From Methanomicrobiales archaeon HGW-Methanomicrobiales-1 (GTDB lineage: Archaea; Halobacteriota; Methanomicrobia; Methanomicrobiales; Methanospirillaceae): a stretch of DNA of 64,000 nucleotides. Positions 34,653 through 43,637 of the stretch are shown one piece after another. Made by a program: the position numbers and the translations under genes. The notes below the pieces were generated by a model. The model was given only the letters and a program-made list of their open reading frames with translations. It had not been told where the DNA came from and searched no databases. The stretch covers positions 1,095,602-1,159,601 of the forward strand of contig PGYM01000001.1 in the NCBI GenBank assembly GCA_002839675.1. Direction: 5' to 3'. Each line of letters begins with the position of its first letter. The first letter of the stretch is position 1.

Positions 34653-35235
34653 TTACGGACTGGGAAACCTCCGCAGCGTGATCCGCGGGCTGGAAAAAGC
34701 CGGGGCGCAGGCTGTAATTACCTGCGATGCTGATGAGATCGCATCTGCCGACGGGCTTGTCCTGCCGGGAGTGGGGGCATTCCATGAAGGCATGGATCAG
34801 CTCGGGAGTCTCAAAGAAACGGTCCTGGATTCCACCCGCGAAGTCCCCCTGCTGGGAATTTGTCTCGGTATGCAGATGCTCATGGAGACGAGCGAAGAGC
34901 ACGGGGTTCACCAGGGGCTTGGCCTTATACCGGGAAGCGTGCGCCGGTTCCCCCGGATCCCCGGTATGAAAGTGCCCCATATGGGGTGGAACTCGCTTTC
35001 AATCACCAACAATGACCACCCGCTGTTTGCCGGGTTCAGTGGGGATGAGTACGTGTACTTCGTTCACTCGTATTATGCCGATACCACACCGGATAACATG
35101 CTCACGTCAACGGACTACATCTGCCCCTTTGCATCATCGGTAGGCAGGGGCACCACCTTCGGCGTCCAGTTCCACCCGGAAAAGAGCGGGACAACAGGAC
35201 TTCGCCTGTTAAAGAATTTTATCGGCATGTGTTGA
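34630..35235 (+). CDS. hisH: Imidazole glycerol phosphate synthase, glutamine amidotransferase subunit
   Basis: Supplies ammonia to HisF in histidine synthesis. The 201-residue class I amidotransferase starts TKIAIIDYGLGNLRSV, has the nucleophile in LLGICLGMQMLM (about residue 80), KVPHMGWN and the His-Glu pair in GVQFHPEKSGTTGL. The ATG at 34630 has GAGGG just upstream; an extended frame from 34540 lies within the preceding gene. It overlaps the PUA/PP-loop gene by 23 bases, so the two are translated from one message. hisF is not in the window. Confidence 0.94.
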   Translation: MTKIAIIDYGLGNLRSVIRGLEKAGAQAVITCDADEIASADGLVLPGVGAFHEGMDQLGSLKETVLDSTREVPLLGICLGMQMLMETSEEHGVHQGLGLIPGSVRRFPRIPGMKVPHMGWNSLSITNNDHPLFAGFSGDEYVYFVHSYYADTTPDNMLTSTDYICPFASSVGRGTTFGVQFHPEKSGTTGLRLLKNFIGMC

Positions 35236-35310
35236 TTTCGGTTGCTTTTTTCCCGGCCGGCACAGGATCAAAAGATACCATTTTATTTTCTGCCATTCGA
35301 AGCTGTAGTC

Positions 35311-36138
35311 ATGAAACGGATCCTACTCATTGCTTTGTGCCTGGTATGTATCACCGGGACGGCATCTGCATATGGGCTTTACATGGACTGCGACGAAAGC
35401 GTCCAGGCGGGTCTCCCGCTGAAATGTTCCTTTGACAGCGATTTTCCCCCGGGAACTACATTCGATATCGTATTCTACCAGTCACTTACTACCGCAACTG
35501 AAGTCAGCCGACAGGCGTTAACTATCCAGGACAACAAGCTCACCCAGTACAAACTGCTGGATACCAAAGGCCTCCCTGGAGGGAATTATAAGATTGAGGT
35601 CCAGTACACCAGTAAAGGTGAGGCTAGTCTTCGATCAGATTCAAAGACTATGCAACTCGTAAAAATTATTGACCGTTCCAATGAGATCACCATCACGTCA
35701 CCACTTACCCAGGATCCCGATGCAGCACTCCGTATCGAAGGATCTATTGCCAAACTGGGGAATGACGGGGTTAAAATTGAGGTAAGAGGGCCTGATGGCG
35801 TATTGTTCAACAACTGGATTGGTTCAAAAGCGACTATTCAATCCGGTGCCGGCACTTTTTCCAAGCTGGTAACGGTCACGGGGCCCGGGGAGTACGAGGT
35901 CATGTTCACTGATGCGAAAGGGTATATCGGAACAGTGACGTTCAATGTCGTGGCCCCGGCAACCCAGGTTATCACTACGATACCGACAACTACTCCGATA
36001 CCTAAAACCACGAAAGCCCTGACCACGGTACCAACACCCTGGCCAACTGCCACTCAATCTCCGCTGTCACCAATAACAGTGCTCATCGGCATTGCCGGTA
36101 CCGGACTTGCGGCAGTTTTCGTGATGAAACGAAAGTAA
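35311..36138 (+). CDS. Exported surface protein with Thr/Pro-rich stalk and C-terminal anchor
   Basis: A 275-residue protein. The signal peptide is MKRILLIALCLVCITGTASA. The middle holds two immunoglobulin-like beta domains (about 22-115 and 125-215), then a Thr/Pro stalk (IPTTTPIPKTTKALTT) and a terminal hydrophobic helix GIAGTGLAAVFVMKRK. This is a common design among methanogen S-layer-associated proteins. The frame opens at 35242, but the ATG at 35311 starts the signal peptide. No function beyond the cell surface can be assigned. Confidence 0.8.
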   Translation: MKRILLIALCLVCITGTASAYGLYMDCDESVQAGLPLKCSFDSDFPPGTTFDIVFYQSLTTATEVSRQALTIQDNKLTQYKLLDTKGLPGGNYKIEVQYTSKGEASLRSDSKTMQLVKIIDRSNEITITSPLTQDPDAALRIEGSIAKLGNDGVKIEVRGPDGVLFNNWIGSKATIQSGAGTFSKLVTVTGPGEYEVMFTDAKGYIGTVTFNVVAPATQVITTIPTTTPIPKTTKALTTVPTPWPTATQSPLSPITVLIGIAGTGLAAVFVMKRK

Positions 36139-36272
36139 AAGAGAAATTTTTTAATTTTTTTGATTTTTCTCGTAATGAATACTCAAATCGAATCTATTTT
36201 TCATTGACTGCTTTATTCATGCTACAGCCGGGATTAATCCCATCGACACCCGGTACGTAGTTCTCTTTAATA

Positions 36273-36344
36273 ATGGGGGCTGATGCCCCCATTCCCCAAA
36301 CTAAGGATGTTCCGCCGTGCCTCGAAGAGGCCCTGATGCGGGGG
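36273..36344 (-). repeat. Dispersed repeat, continuous copy
   Basis: This unit lies in the 310-base gap 36139-36448, which has no gene I support. Read on the minus strand, its first part (36343-36312) matches 30634-30665 at 30/32 and the second part (36317-36273) matches 31126-31170 at 39/45. ATGGGGGC/GCCCCCAT is a perfect 8-bp hairpin at 36273-36292. A GTG-initiated frame crosses it but appears accidental. Confidence 0.8.
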
Positions 36345-36448
36345 ATGCTCATTAATATCTATGAGTGTAAACCAGTTCGGTCCATACCTCATTTCAATTG
36401 AATCCGATTTTTTGACGATTTCAAAATGAACAAAAAAGGATTCCGCCA

Positions 36449-37195
36449 CTATCGACGTTTCCAGAGATATGCCTCGTAACAGAGCAAGACAAAAATAATC
36501 ATAATTCCACCTAAGAAGAATGCCAGGGCCATATCCGTATTGAGCGTGAACACGGAGGTTGCAGTCTCGGGGGGAACCTGAGTAACATAATTGATGATCT
36601 CTGGCGCCGGAACGGACGTGGGCGTGAAATTTGCAGCGGCTACGTCGGAAATTCCTTTTGCACCGGCTATCGGGGTGTCATGAGCAGTCGTGGCATTCGC
36701 TGCATACACATCGCCAACTGCTTTGGCATAGGAGCCACCCGACTCCTGCACGGACATACGGGGAATTGTATTCAGGCTGCTGCGCATCACGCTTTCGGAA
36801 CTAAAGAGCGGTGACATAATGCCGATAATAACGGAACCAAATGCAACGATCCCGAATAATGAGGCATATTTCAGGAGCAGTGAACGCACATTGGACTGCC
36901 TGGGTGCGACAATGAGGAGCTGGTTGGTAAGCGAATAGAGTTTTACCTCACGTCCCTTGACACTGTATTTCGTCTCGGAAACCGAGATAAGACCGGCGTC
37001 GAGCAGATTCTCCACGTGGTATTTGGCCGTGGTCATGGGAATGGCGAGGCGTTCGGTGATGTCGGTCAGGCTCTTCTGGCCGTCAGAGAGGTACTGGAGG
37101 ATATCACTTGCCGTCTGGCTGCCCATGGCTTTTGCTATCTTCTGCGCCCGTTCATCGCCCGGTTCTAAAAAAACAACATCCTCGGCCATGTTCAT
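36449..37195 (-). CDS. Winged-helix regulator with C-terminal membrane segments
   Basis: A 248-residue protein. Residues about 20-90 form an ArsR/IclR-like winged helix (MGSQTASDILQYLSDGQ, LAIPMTTAKYHVENLLDAGLI, then a SETKYSVKGREVKLYSL wing). Two hydrophobic helices follow, near residues 107-128 (GIVAFGSVIIGIM) and 223-241 (AFFLGGIMIIFVLLCYEAYL), with an exposed loop of about 95 residues between them. So it is probably a membrane-attached transcription factor with an external sensing loop. It ends 10 bases upstream of alaS on the template map (alaS ends at 37205's side), same strand. Confidence 0.82.
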   Translation of the reverse strand: MNMAEDVVFLEPGDERAQKIAKAMGSQTASDILQYLSDGQKSLTDITERLAIPMTTAKYHVENLLDAGLISVSETKYSVKGREVKLYSLTNQLLIVAPRQSNVRSLLLKYASLFGIVAFGSVIIGIMSPLFSSESVMRSSLNTIPRMSVQESGGSYAKAVGDVYAANATTAHDTPIAGAKGISDVAAANFTPTSVPAPEIINYVTQVPPETATSVFTLNTDMALAFFLGGIMIIFVLLCYEAYLWKRR

Positions 37196-37204
37196 CCTTT
37201 GCGG

Positions 37205-39946
37205 TCAGCCCTGCAGGGCCGCAATAATGCGTTCGCGCCCGACTTTCAAGGCCAGGTCAACCTGGTTTGCATCCGGACCGCCGCCCTGTGCCATCGTGGG
37301 TTTGCCGCCGCCTTTTCCGCCCAGCAGGCTGCATACCTGCCCGATAATATCACCGGCATTGACCCGGGGTTCGCCGGATGCAAGTACCACTCTCACGGTT
37401 TCCCCGACTCCTGCTAGAAGAGCAACTCCGCCCTTTTCCGATACGGAAGTTGCCAGCTGGGCAAGCTCTTTCTGGGGGAGGTCGATGCGCTTGATGACGA
37501 CCGGAATACCTCCCATGGATTCGGAAACAAGGGACTGCATCTCGAGCTCGACTACTTTTGCGCTCATACGCTCGATCTCTTTTCTCTGGTCTTTCCATTC
37601 CGAAAAGAACCGGGTCACGGTTGCTGGCAGGTTATCCGGCTGGACAGAGAGGACTTCTGCAGAAGAGGTGACGATCTGTTCGAGATGCTGCATGTAATAG
37701 ACCGCAGCAACTCCTGCGGTAAATTCGATCCGCTCGATACCGTCCTGGATATGTTCGACCCGGATGATCTTGATGACCCCGACTTCCCCGGTGCTCCGGC
37801 AGTGGGTACCGGCACAGGCTTCGATATCACCGGCCACTTTGACAATCCGTATATCCCTGCCGGGAGGTACTCCTCCCTGGTACAGGGAAAAACCGTACTT
37901 CTGTTCGGCCTTGGTCCGGTCCATAGTAGAGATGTCAACCGGCTGGCTTGCCATGATCATGCGGTTTGCCGCAGTCTCTATCCTGCGGAGCTCATCGGGC
38001 GTGATATGCTTGAAATGCCGGAGGTCCATGCGGGAACTCTCGCTGCCTTTCTGGGCTCCTGCCTGGTGAATATGCGCACCGAGCACTTCCTTTGCAGCAT
38101 GGAGGATGATGTGGGTGGCCGTGTGGTGGCGCATCAGGGACCAGCGCCGCTCCTCATCGATCATTCCCTTGACCCGGTCGCCGCGCTGGAGGACTCCTCC
38201 GCTGATATGGTGGAGGATCACTTCGCCGACTTTGATAACGTCGTCAACCCGGACCATGCTGTCGGAGCTGACCATCGTACCGGTATCTGCGGGCTGACCG
38301 CCGCCTTCGGGATAGAAAAGCGTCTGGTCGATGACCGCGTACCCGTCAAAGAAGTCCAGCACAACGGCTTCGAACTCGATATCGGACGACTGCTCGTAGT
38401 AGAGTTTCTTTGTGGGTGGCAGTCCCTGGACCCGCTCGTCGTACTTTGCCTTTGTATCCACTTCTGCTTCGGCTTTCGATTCGGAATGCATATCGGCAAC
38501 CATCGAGTAAAAATTGTCGGGCAGGTCAACGACAGCGCCTTCTTTTGCTGCAATATCCTTGATCATCTCGGGCTGGATACCGTGCGAGTCGTACAGGGTG
38601 ATGATCTCGCTGAGGGGCACCCGCTGGCTCTTGGCCTTGTACGTCTTTGCTATCTTCTGGACCGTCCGGGTTCCGCGTTCGAGCGTTGATGCATATTTTT
38701 CGGTCTCGCGTTCAACGATCTCGCGAACAACGCCGATATCCTGCTCGAACTTGTTCATGCCGATGATCCGGGTCTGCTGCTCGATCAAGTCCGCGAGCGG
38801 CTCTTCGATCTTGAGATCGGTCATCATCCGCAGGGTCCGGCGGATAACGAGCCTTGCAAGGTAACCTTCCCGAACATTGGAGGGCACGATACAGTCGCCG
38901 AGCATGTAGGCAAGGCACCGGGTGTGATCCACCGTTGCGTACACCTTCTCGATGGGCGTGATCATCCGGTCGAGTTTTTCCGGCGAGATATCGATCGCTG
39001 CGGCCACTTTCTTTCTCAGCTGGAAGAGATTGGTACCGGAGATATCCATGAGGCCGGCGAATTTTGCATTGAGCGAGAGGAGCTTGGTGTACTCCTTATT
39101 GTCAAGCATGTGGGAGAGACCGGCAGCCCCCATGACATGGCTCACCATCTCCGGGAAGACGGCATCGTAGATCGTGGGCGAGCCTTTCGAGGCCCAGACC
39201 AGGCGTTCCAGCCCGTAACCGGTATCGACAATACGGAGCTTCATCGGGTAGTACATCTCGCCCTTGAGATCGTACCCCGGCTGATCGGTCTTCTGGCGCC
39301 CGAGGCTCATGAAGACGAGCGTGGCGATCTCAAGACCGCCAATAAGTACCTCGACACTGGGGCCGGCATTCCCGCCGCCAATCCACGGGCTCTCCTTAAA
39401 GGTGACCTTGTTGAGATCCCCGCCAATGGATGCGATGAACTGGTCGCAGAGCTCGACAGTCCGGTCCTTCCAGTAGATCTCCTCGTTGGGCGTGTTGAAG
39501 GCGTGGTGTGCCATCATCTCGAAGGTGGTGAGGTGTCGCCCGGACCTGCCGACCGAGTCGAGGTCATTGAGCCGGATACAGGGCTGGGCAATGGTGAGCG
39601 GATTGGCCGGCGGGGGGACGATCCCGCTGGTCACGAATGGCTGGAAATCCGCAATCGATGCGATGGTTAAGTAAATATCGTCTCTCCATCTCGCGGCAAC
39701 CGGGTAGCGTTCGATCCGGGTGTGCCCCTGTTTTTCAAAAAAGGAGAGGTACGCCTCGCGCATGGTATCGAGGTTGTGCGTCTTAAAGACCGGATCCCCG
39801 ATAAAATTGTACGGTTCACAGGGTGCATCGCCACATATCTCACGTGCACTGTCCCGCGTCCAGAATGCAGATCCGCAAACCTTACAGATCTTGCGGACCA
39901 TCCCCTGTTCTTTAAAATAATCCAGCTGGTATTCCTCTTCGAGCAT
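37205..39946 (-). CDS. alaS: Alanyl-tRNA synthetase, archaeal type
   Basis: The 913-residue enzyme charges tRNA-Ala and edits Ser/Gly mischarging. It has the archaeal N-terminal zinc-like segment (CKVCGSAFW and CGDAPC, about residues 20-43), class II motifs in the first half (RDDIYLTIASIADFQPF, GGGNAGPSVEVL, DTGYGLERLVWAS), the editing motif HHTATHIILHAAKEVLG, and ACAGTHCRSTGEVG. The C-terminal C-Ala domain contains a GGKGGGKP stretch. The gene is transcribed toward the winged-helix regulator gene. Confidence 0.97.
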   Translation of the reverse strand: MLEEEYQLDYFKEQGMVRKICKVCGSAFWTRDSAREICGDAPCEPYNFIGDPVFKTHNLDTMREAYLSFFEKQGHTRIERYPVAARWRDDIYLTIASIADFQPFVTSGIVPPPANPLTIAQPCIRLNDLDSVGRSGRHLTTFEMMAHHAFNTPNEEIYWKDRTVELCDQFIASIGGDLNKVTFKESPWIGGGNAGPSVEVLIGGLEIATLVFMSLGRQKTDQPGYDLKGEMYYPMKLRIVDTGYGLERLVWASKGSPTIYDAVFPEMVSHVMGAAGLSHMLDNKEYTKLLSLNAKFAGLMDISGTNLFQLRKKVAAAIDISPEKLDRMITPIEKVYATVDHTRCLAYMLGDCIVPSNVREGYLARLVIRRTLRMMTDLKIEEPLADLIEQQTRIIGMNKFEQDIGVVREIVERETEKYASTLERGTRTVQKIAKTYKAKSQRVPLSEIITLYDSHGIQPEMIKDIAAKEGAVVDLPDNFYSMVADMHSESKAEAEVDTKAKYDERVQGLPPTKKLYYEQSSDIEFEAVVLDFFDGYAVIDQTLFYPEGGGQPADTGTMVSSDSMVRVDDVIKVGEVILHHISGGVLQRGDRVKGMIDEERRWSLMRHHTATHIILHAAKEVLGAHIHQAGAQKGSESSRMDLRHFKHITPDELRRIETAANRMIMASQPVDISTMDRTKAEQKYGFSLYQGGVPPGRDIRIVKVAGDIEACAGTHCRSTGEVGVIKIIRVEHIQDGIERIEFTAGVAAVYYMQHLEQIVTSSAEVLSVQPDNLPATVTRFFSEWKDQRKEIERMSAKVVELEMQSLVSESMGGIPVVIKRIDLPQKELAQLATSVSEKGGVALLAGVGETVRVVLASGEPRVNAGDIIGQVCSLLGGKGGGKPTMAQGGGPDANQVDLALKVGRERIIAALQG

Positions 39947-40227
39947 GAACCACCACTAATCGTCAGTACAGTTGATTATGAACGCTAATTAGTGTATTGT
40001 CTCATACCTTGCCCGGGCCGGGTTTCCTGCCAGGTATGGTCCATCGGTCCCGGTCCATTCATCAACCGGTTCGGCAAAGCCGGCGCCCCCCGACCTGTAC
40101 CGTTAAAGCAAAAGGATTTCTGAAGAAGAAAGGCAGATCCTTTTTTCTTATCGCTTAAACCCGGTGCGTGAAAATGTGTGCCGAAGAGGACCACAAAACT
40201 AATGTCATACACCGCAGAGTCTTGTGT

Positions 40228-40608
40228 ATGGAGGCTCAAACTGAGAAACATTTTGATAAAGCTGCAGATTTTGCCAAGCTCGGGGATCTCGAAAAGGCGA
40301 TAGCCTTGTTTGACAAGGCGCTTGTCCTTGAACCCGAAAACGATATGGTATGGGTTCTCCGGGGATCCCTGCTGAGTGAACTCGGTCGATACCCGGAAGC
40401 TCTCGCATCATATGACAAGGCGCTTGCCATCCGGCCAGACTATGACGTGGCATGGTATAACCGGGGCATGGCATTGCGCAAACTCGCACGGTATACCGAT
40501 GCAGTTACCTCTTTTGACCGAGCACTAACCATCAATCCTGCATTTGCCAATGCAAAAAAAGACCGGGAAATGGCGCTGCAGGAACGGGATAATGCCCAGG
40601 GCAGATAA
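40228..40608 (+). CDS. Small TPR-repeat protein
   Basis: A 126-residue soluble protein starting MEAQTEKHFDKAADFAKLGD with about three TPR repeats (about residues 6-40, 41-74, 75-108). Consensus positions Gly8, Ala20 and Pro32 are clear, for example LEKAIALFDKALVLEPEN. A protein-interaction role is expected. The frame opens at 40168, but the ATG at 40228 matches the first repeat better. There is no signal peptide, unlike the TPR protein at 10.3 kb. Confidence 0.82.
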   Translation: MEAQTEKHFDKAADFAKLGDLEKAIALFDKALVLEPENDMVWVLRGSLLSELGRYPEALASYDKALAIRPDYDVAWYNRGMALRKLARYTDAVTSFDRALTINPAFANAKKDREMALQERDNAQGR

Positions 40609-40636
40609 TCGGTAATGAAGATATCTTCCTCTTCCC

Positions 40637-40951
40637 TCATTTGAGTTGATCAACGTACCAGGAATCGACCGGTATGAACTGGCCGGTCAGAAATGCGATC
40701 CGCACCGCGAGGAGGTGCCAGCAGCTCCGGCCCCGGTACAGGAAATCCCGGCAGGTGCAGAAATCCTCATCCACGACATACTCAGCCGTCCTGCCTTCGA
40801 CAACAAAGAAATCCCGGTACTGCTTGACCTTGCCGGCATCAATAGCCGCTAGAGCTTTTTTCCCTTTATCTCCAAACGCAGTCTCGATCTCTTCGCGCAG
40901 GGATGCGTCCAGCGCGTGTTTATCCTGGATCCGTTGCCAGAGATCGCTCAT
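40637..40951 (-). CDS. SWIM zinc-finger protein
   Basis: A 104-residue protein with the SWIM motif C-x-C-x(n)-C-x-H in DEDFCTCRDFLYRGRSCWHLLAVR (residues about 62-85). Such domains bind DNA or protein. The N-terminal half is helical and charged. It overlaps the NIF3 gene by 4 bases. In some archaea small SWIM proteins accompany RecA-like genes; none is near here. Confidence 0.85.
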   Translation of the reverse strand: MSDLWQRIQDKHALDASLREEIETAFGDKGKKALAAIDAGKVKQYRDFFVVEGRTAEYVVDEDFCTCRDFLYRGRSCWHLLAVRIAFLTGQFIPVDSWYVDQLK

Positions 40952-41655
40952 AGGATGGAACGGACCCGGGGGGGATCATCAATATATTGCCAGCCTTTCC
41001 GGGCAGCAAGGCGGCGCATGGCCGGGGCTTCGAGTGCATAATGGGTTGCTTCAATGCAGGGCAGGGGTGCGGAACGAAAAACCGAGTGTTTGAGTTCGGC
41101 AGACAGGAAAGCATCCGCCCCTGCCAGCTTTGCTTCAGCAAGGAATGCCGGATCAAAACCACTGCCGGCTATAACCGCGAGACGCGACAGGGAGGTGAGT
41201 TCTCCCCATACGCGGATGTTTCCCCCCAGGCGCCGTGACAGTTCATCGATGGTGAGGGGGCAGGTACCAATGAGGCCCAGCGAGAGCGGGACTACATCCG
41301 TTAAGGTGAGAAGTTCTGCCAGTGCATCGTTCACACCTTCAGGAGCGCGATCGAAGTTGGTGTGCATGACATAGAGGTTCATATTTGCAGCAAGCAGCTG
41401 GCGCATCAGCGATGCGGTTGGCCCGGTGAGCGCAGTAACCGGCGTCCATAACGGGGTGTGGTGGACTACGAGCATATCCGCTCCGGCATCAACAGCCTTC
41501 CTGACCACTGCAGCGGTCGCGTCTAACGCACAACAGACCGTGCCGATCTCCGGCCTGCCTTCGACAACCAGGCCAATCCTCCCGCAATCGAACTCCTCGG
41601 CTAGTGTGAGCGGGGCGAGCCGTTCCATCTCCTCAATGAAGGCACGCAGGTGCAT
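40948..41655 (-). CDS. NIF3/DUF34 family protein (dinuclear metal-binding)
   Basis: A 235-residue member of the Nif3-like family, once called GTP cyclohydrolase I type 2. It has the metal-binding DMLVVHHTPLW motif near residue 63, the YVMHTNFDRAPEGVNDALA segment near 95-113, and the C-terminal GADAFLSAELKHS and IEATHYALEAPAMRRL, which give further His/Glu ligands. Function of the family is still unresolved. The 4-base overlap with the SWIM gene indicates one message. Length (about 235) is the short, uninserted form. Confidence 0.9.
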   Translation of the reverse strand: MHLRAFIEEMERLAPLTLAEEFDCGRIGLVVEGRPEIGTVCCALDATAAVVRKAVDAGADMLVVHHTPLWTPVTALTGPTASLMRQLLAANMNLYVMHTNFDRAPEGVNDALAELLTLTDVVPLSLGLIGTCPLTIDELSRRLGGNIRVWGELTSLSRLAVIAGSGFDPAFLAEAKLAGADAFLSAELKHSVFRSAPLPCIEATHYALEAPAMRRLAARKGWQYIDDPPRVRSIL

Positions 41656-41745
41656 ACAGGTGATTGGGCGTTGGGAGTTAAAAATTTAATATTACTAATA
41701 GTAATAACGATTGTATTAAATATGCATTAAAGCATATTTCTGGAT

Positions 41746-43254
41746 ATGCACAAGTCGATCAGCCAGATCAATGAGCGGATCCGTGACGGCAGTGCGCGGG
41801 TGGTTACCGCAGAAGAGATGCCCGCGATCGTTGCCGAGCTCGGCGAACAGGGAGCGCTGAAAGAAGTGGATGTGGTCACGACCGGTACGTTCGGTGCGAT
41901 GTGCTCATCCGGCGCGTTCTTTAATTTCGGCCATGCGGAACCCCCCATCCGCATGGAGCGGATCTGGCTGAACAATGTCGAAGCATATGGCGGACTTGCC
42001 GCAGTTGACACGTACCTCGGTGCAACGCAGCAGTCCGATACCCGGGAAGATGAGTACGGCGGTGCGCATGTGCTCGAGGATCTTGTTGCCGGAAAATCTG
42101 TGGAACTCCGCGCAAGTTCCCGCGGCACGGACTGTTACCCGCGCCGCACGATCACCACCGAACTGCTGCTGGAAAACTTAAACCAGGCAACCATGTGCAA
42201 CCCGCGCAATGCCTACCAGCGCTACAATGCTGCAACCAATACTACCGATCGCACCCTTCACACGTACATGGGAACGTTGCTGCCCGGGTGCGGCAACGTT
42301 TCGTTCTCGGGAGCGGGACTGCTCAACCCGATCTCGAATGACCCGAATTTCCGGCTGATTGGCAGCGGGGTCCCGATCTTCCTGTGCGGTGCACAGGGCA
42401 TGATAGTTGGTGAGGGAACCCAGCATTCTCCCGCCGGCGGGTTCGGTACACTGATGGTTACCGGTGACATGAAACAGATGTCGCAGGACTATTTGCGGGC
42501 AGCGACAATGACCGGTTATGGGGTTACCCTGTACGTGGGGCTTGGCATCCCCCTGCCGGTACTTGATATCGACGTGGTGCGGGCAACTGCCGTGCGGGAC
42601 GAGGATATCAGTGTTGACATCCTTGATTATGCGGTTCCAAGCCGGAGCCGGCCCGTGATCCGGAAAGTGAATTATGCCGAACTGCGCAGCGGTTCTATTG
42701 AACTGAATGGCGAAGAAGTAAAGACATCATCCCTGTCCAGTTTCCGCAGGGCACGGAAAGTGGCGGCAGAGCTGAAAGGCTGGGTTGAACAGGGAAAGAT
42801 GCAGCTTGCTCTTCCGACGCGCCCAATCGATGCCAAAAAAGTTTCACGGCCCATGCACCAGACCACGCAGGGCCCCCGGGTCCTCGATATTATGGACCGG
42901 CAGGTCGTCAGCATCCGCGAAGATGAAGAGATCAAGACCGCGGCAAAAAAACTGCTCAAAGGTGAGACCAATCACCTCCCGGTTATCAACGCAGCCGGTA
43001 TCCTTGTCGGGATTGTAACCACCTTTGATATCTCGAAGGCCGTGGCAAACCCCGGAAAAGCGCATCTTGTCAAGGATATCATGAAGACCAAGGTGATCAC
43101 GGCAAAAACGGATGAGGCTGTTGACATCGCGGTGCAGAAACTTGAGCAGTATAACATCAGTGCACTGCCGGTCGTTGATGCAGAAAACCGGGTGCTGGGT
43201 ATCCTGACTGCGATGAATCTCGGGAAACTCTTTGGCGGGAGGTGGCTGAAATGA
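41746..43254 (+). CDS. DUF39 homocysteine biosynthesis protein with CBS pair
   Basis: The 502-residue homologue of M. acetivorans MA1821 / M. jannaschii MJ0100, required to turn aspartate semialdehyde and sulfide into homocysteine. The DUF39 domain (about 1-370) holds a Cys at residue 53 (AMCSSG) and at 130 (GTDCYPRR), equivalent to the conserved Cys of the family. Two CBS domains follow (about 378-500: IMDRQVVSI, then VKDIMKTKVITAK). It overlaps the ferredoxin partner gene by 13 bases. Confidence 0.93.
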   Translation: MHKSISQINERIRDGSARVVTAEEMPAIVAELGEQGALKEVDVVTTGTFGAMCSSGAFFNFGHAEPPIRMERIWLNNVEAYGGLAAVDTYLGATQQSDTREDEYGGAHVLEDLVAGKSVELRASSRGTDCYPRRTITTELLLENLNQATMCNPRNAYQRYNAATNTTDRTLHTYMGTLLPGCGNVSFSGAGLLNPISNDPNFRLIGSGVPIFLCGAQGMIVGEGTQHSPAGGFGTLMVTGDMKQMSQDYLRAATMTGYGVTLYVGLGIPLPVLDIDVVRATAVRDEDISVDILDYAVPSRSRPVIRKVNYAELRSGSIELNGEEVKTSSLSSFRRARKVAAELKGWVEQGKMQLALPTRPIDAKKVSRPMHQTTQGPRVLDIMDRQVVSIREDEEIKTAAKKLLKGETNHLPVINAAGILVGIVTTFDISKAVANPGKAHLVKDIMKTKVITAKTDEAVDIAVQKLEQYNISALPVVDAENRVLGILTAMNLGKLFGGRWLK

Positions 43255-43637
43255 AACTGCTGGTAAATTTTTCACGCGGAAAGGGTAGGAAGCCGATTAT
43301 CGCGCAGGTTGTCCGGGATACCGGTGTGCTCATCAATGTTGAGCGTGCCGTAATTGATTCCTCCGAAGGCGAGGCCCTGATCGATGTACCGGATGACCAG
43401 TGCCAGCTTGTACGCGATTCGATGACCAGCATGGGCGCAACCGTCCACCTTCTCGAACACGGGATAAACCTGGATGAGAGTGAATGTGTTGACTGCGGGG
43501 CCTGCATCAGCATCTGTCCCCGCGAAGTCTTCTCGTTCGATCCTGACTGGAAACTCACCCTGGATGAGAAACGGTGCGTGCTCTGCGGCAAGTGCGTTGA
43601 CGCCTGCCCGTCCAATGCCCTGACGCTGCCGGTATGA
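43242..43637 (+). CDS. NIL-domain ferredoxin, partner in homocysteine synthesis
   Basis: A 131-residue protein with an N-terminal NIL domain (about 1-72) and a 2[4Fe-4S] ferredoxin domain with CVDCGACISICP and CVLCGKCVDACP (about 80-125). It corresponds to M. acetivorans MA1822, which works with the DUF39 protein. The Cys patterns are intact. It overlaps its upstream partner by 13 bases and the UPF0280 gene by 4 bases. Confidence 0.94.
   Translation: MAEMKLLVNFSRGKGRKPIIAQVVRDTGVLINVERAVIDSSEGEALIDVPDDQCQLVRDSMTSMGATVHLLEHGINLDESECVDCGACISICPREVFSFDPDWKLTLDEKRCVLCGKCVDACPSNALTLPV

Noticed and set aside
36267-36449. GTG-initiated 60-residue frame downstream of the winged-helix gene
   Set aside because: Its second half runs through the dispersed repeat; no family likeness and no independent ribosome-binding site.
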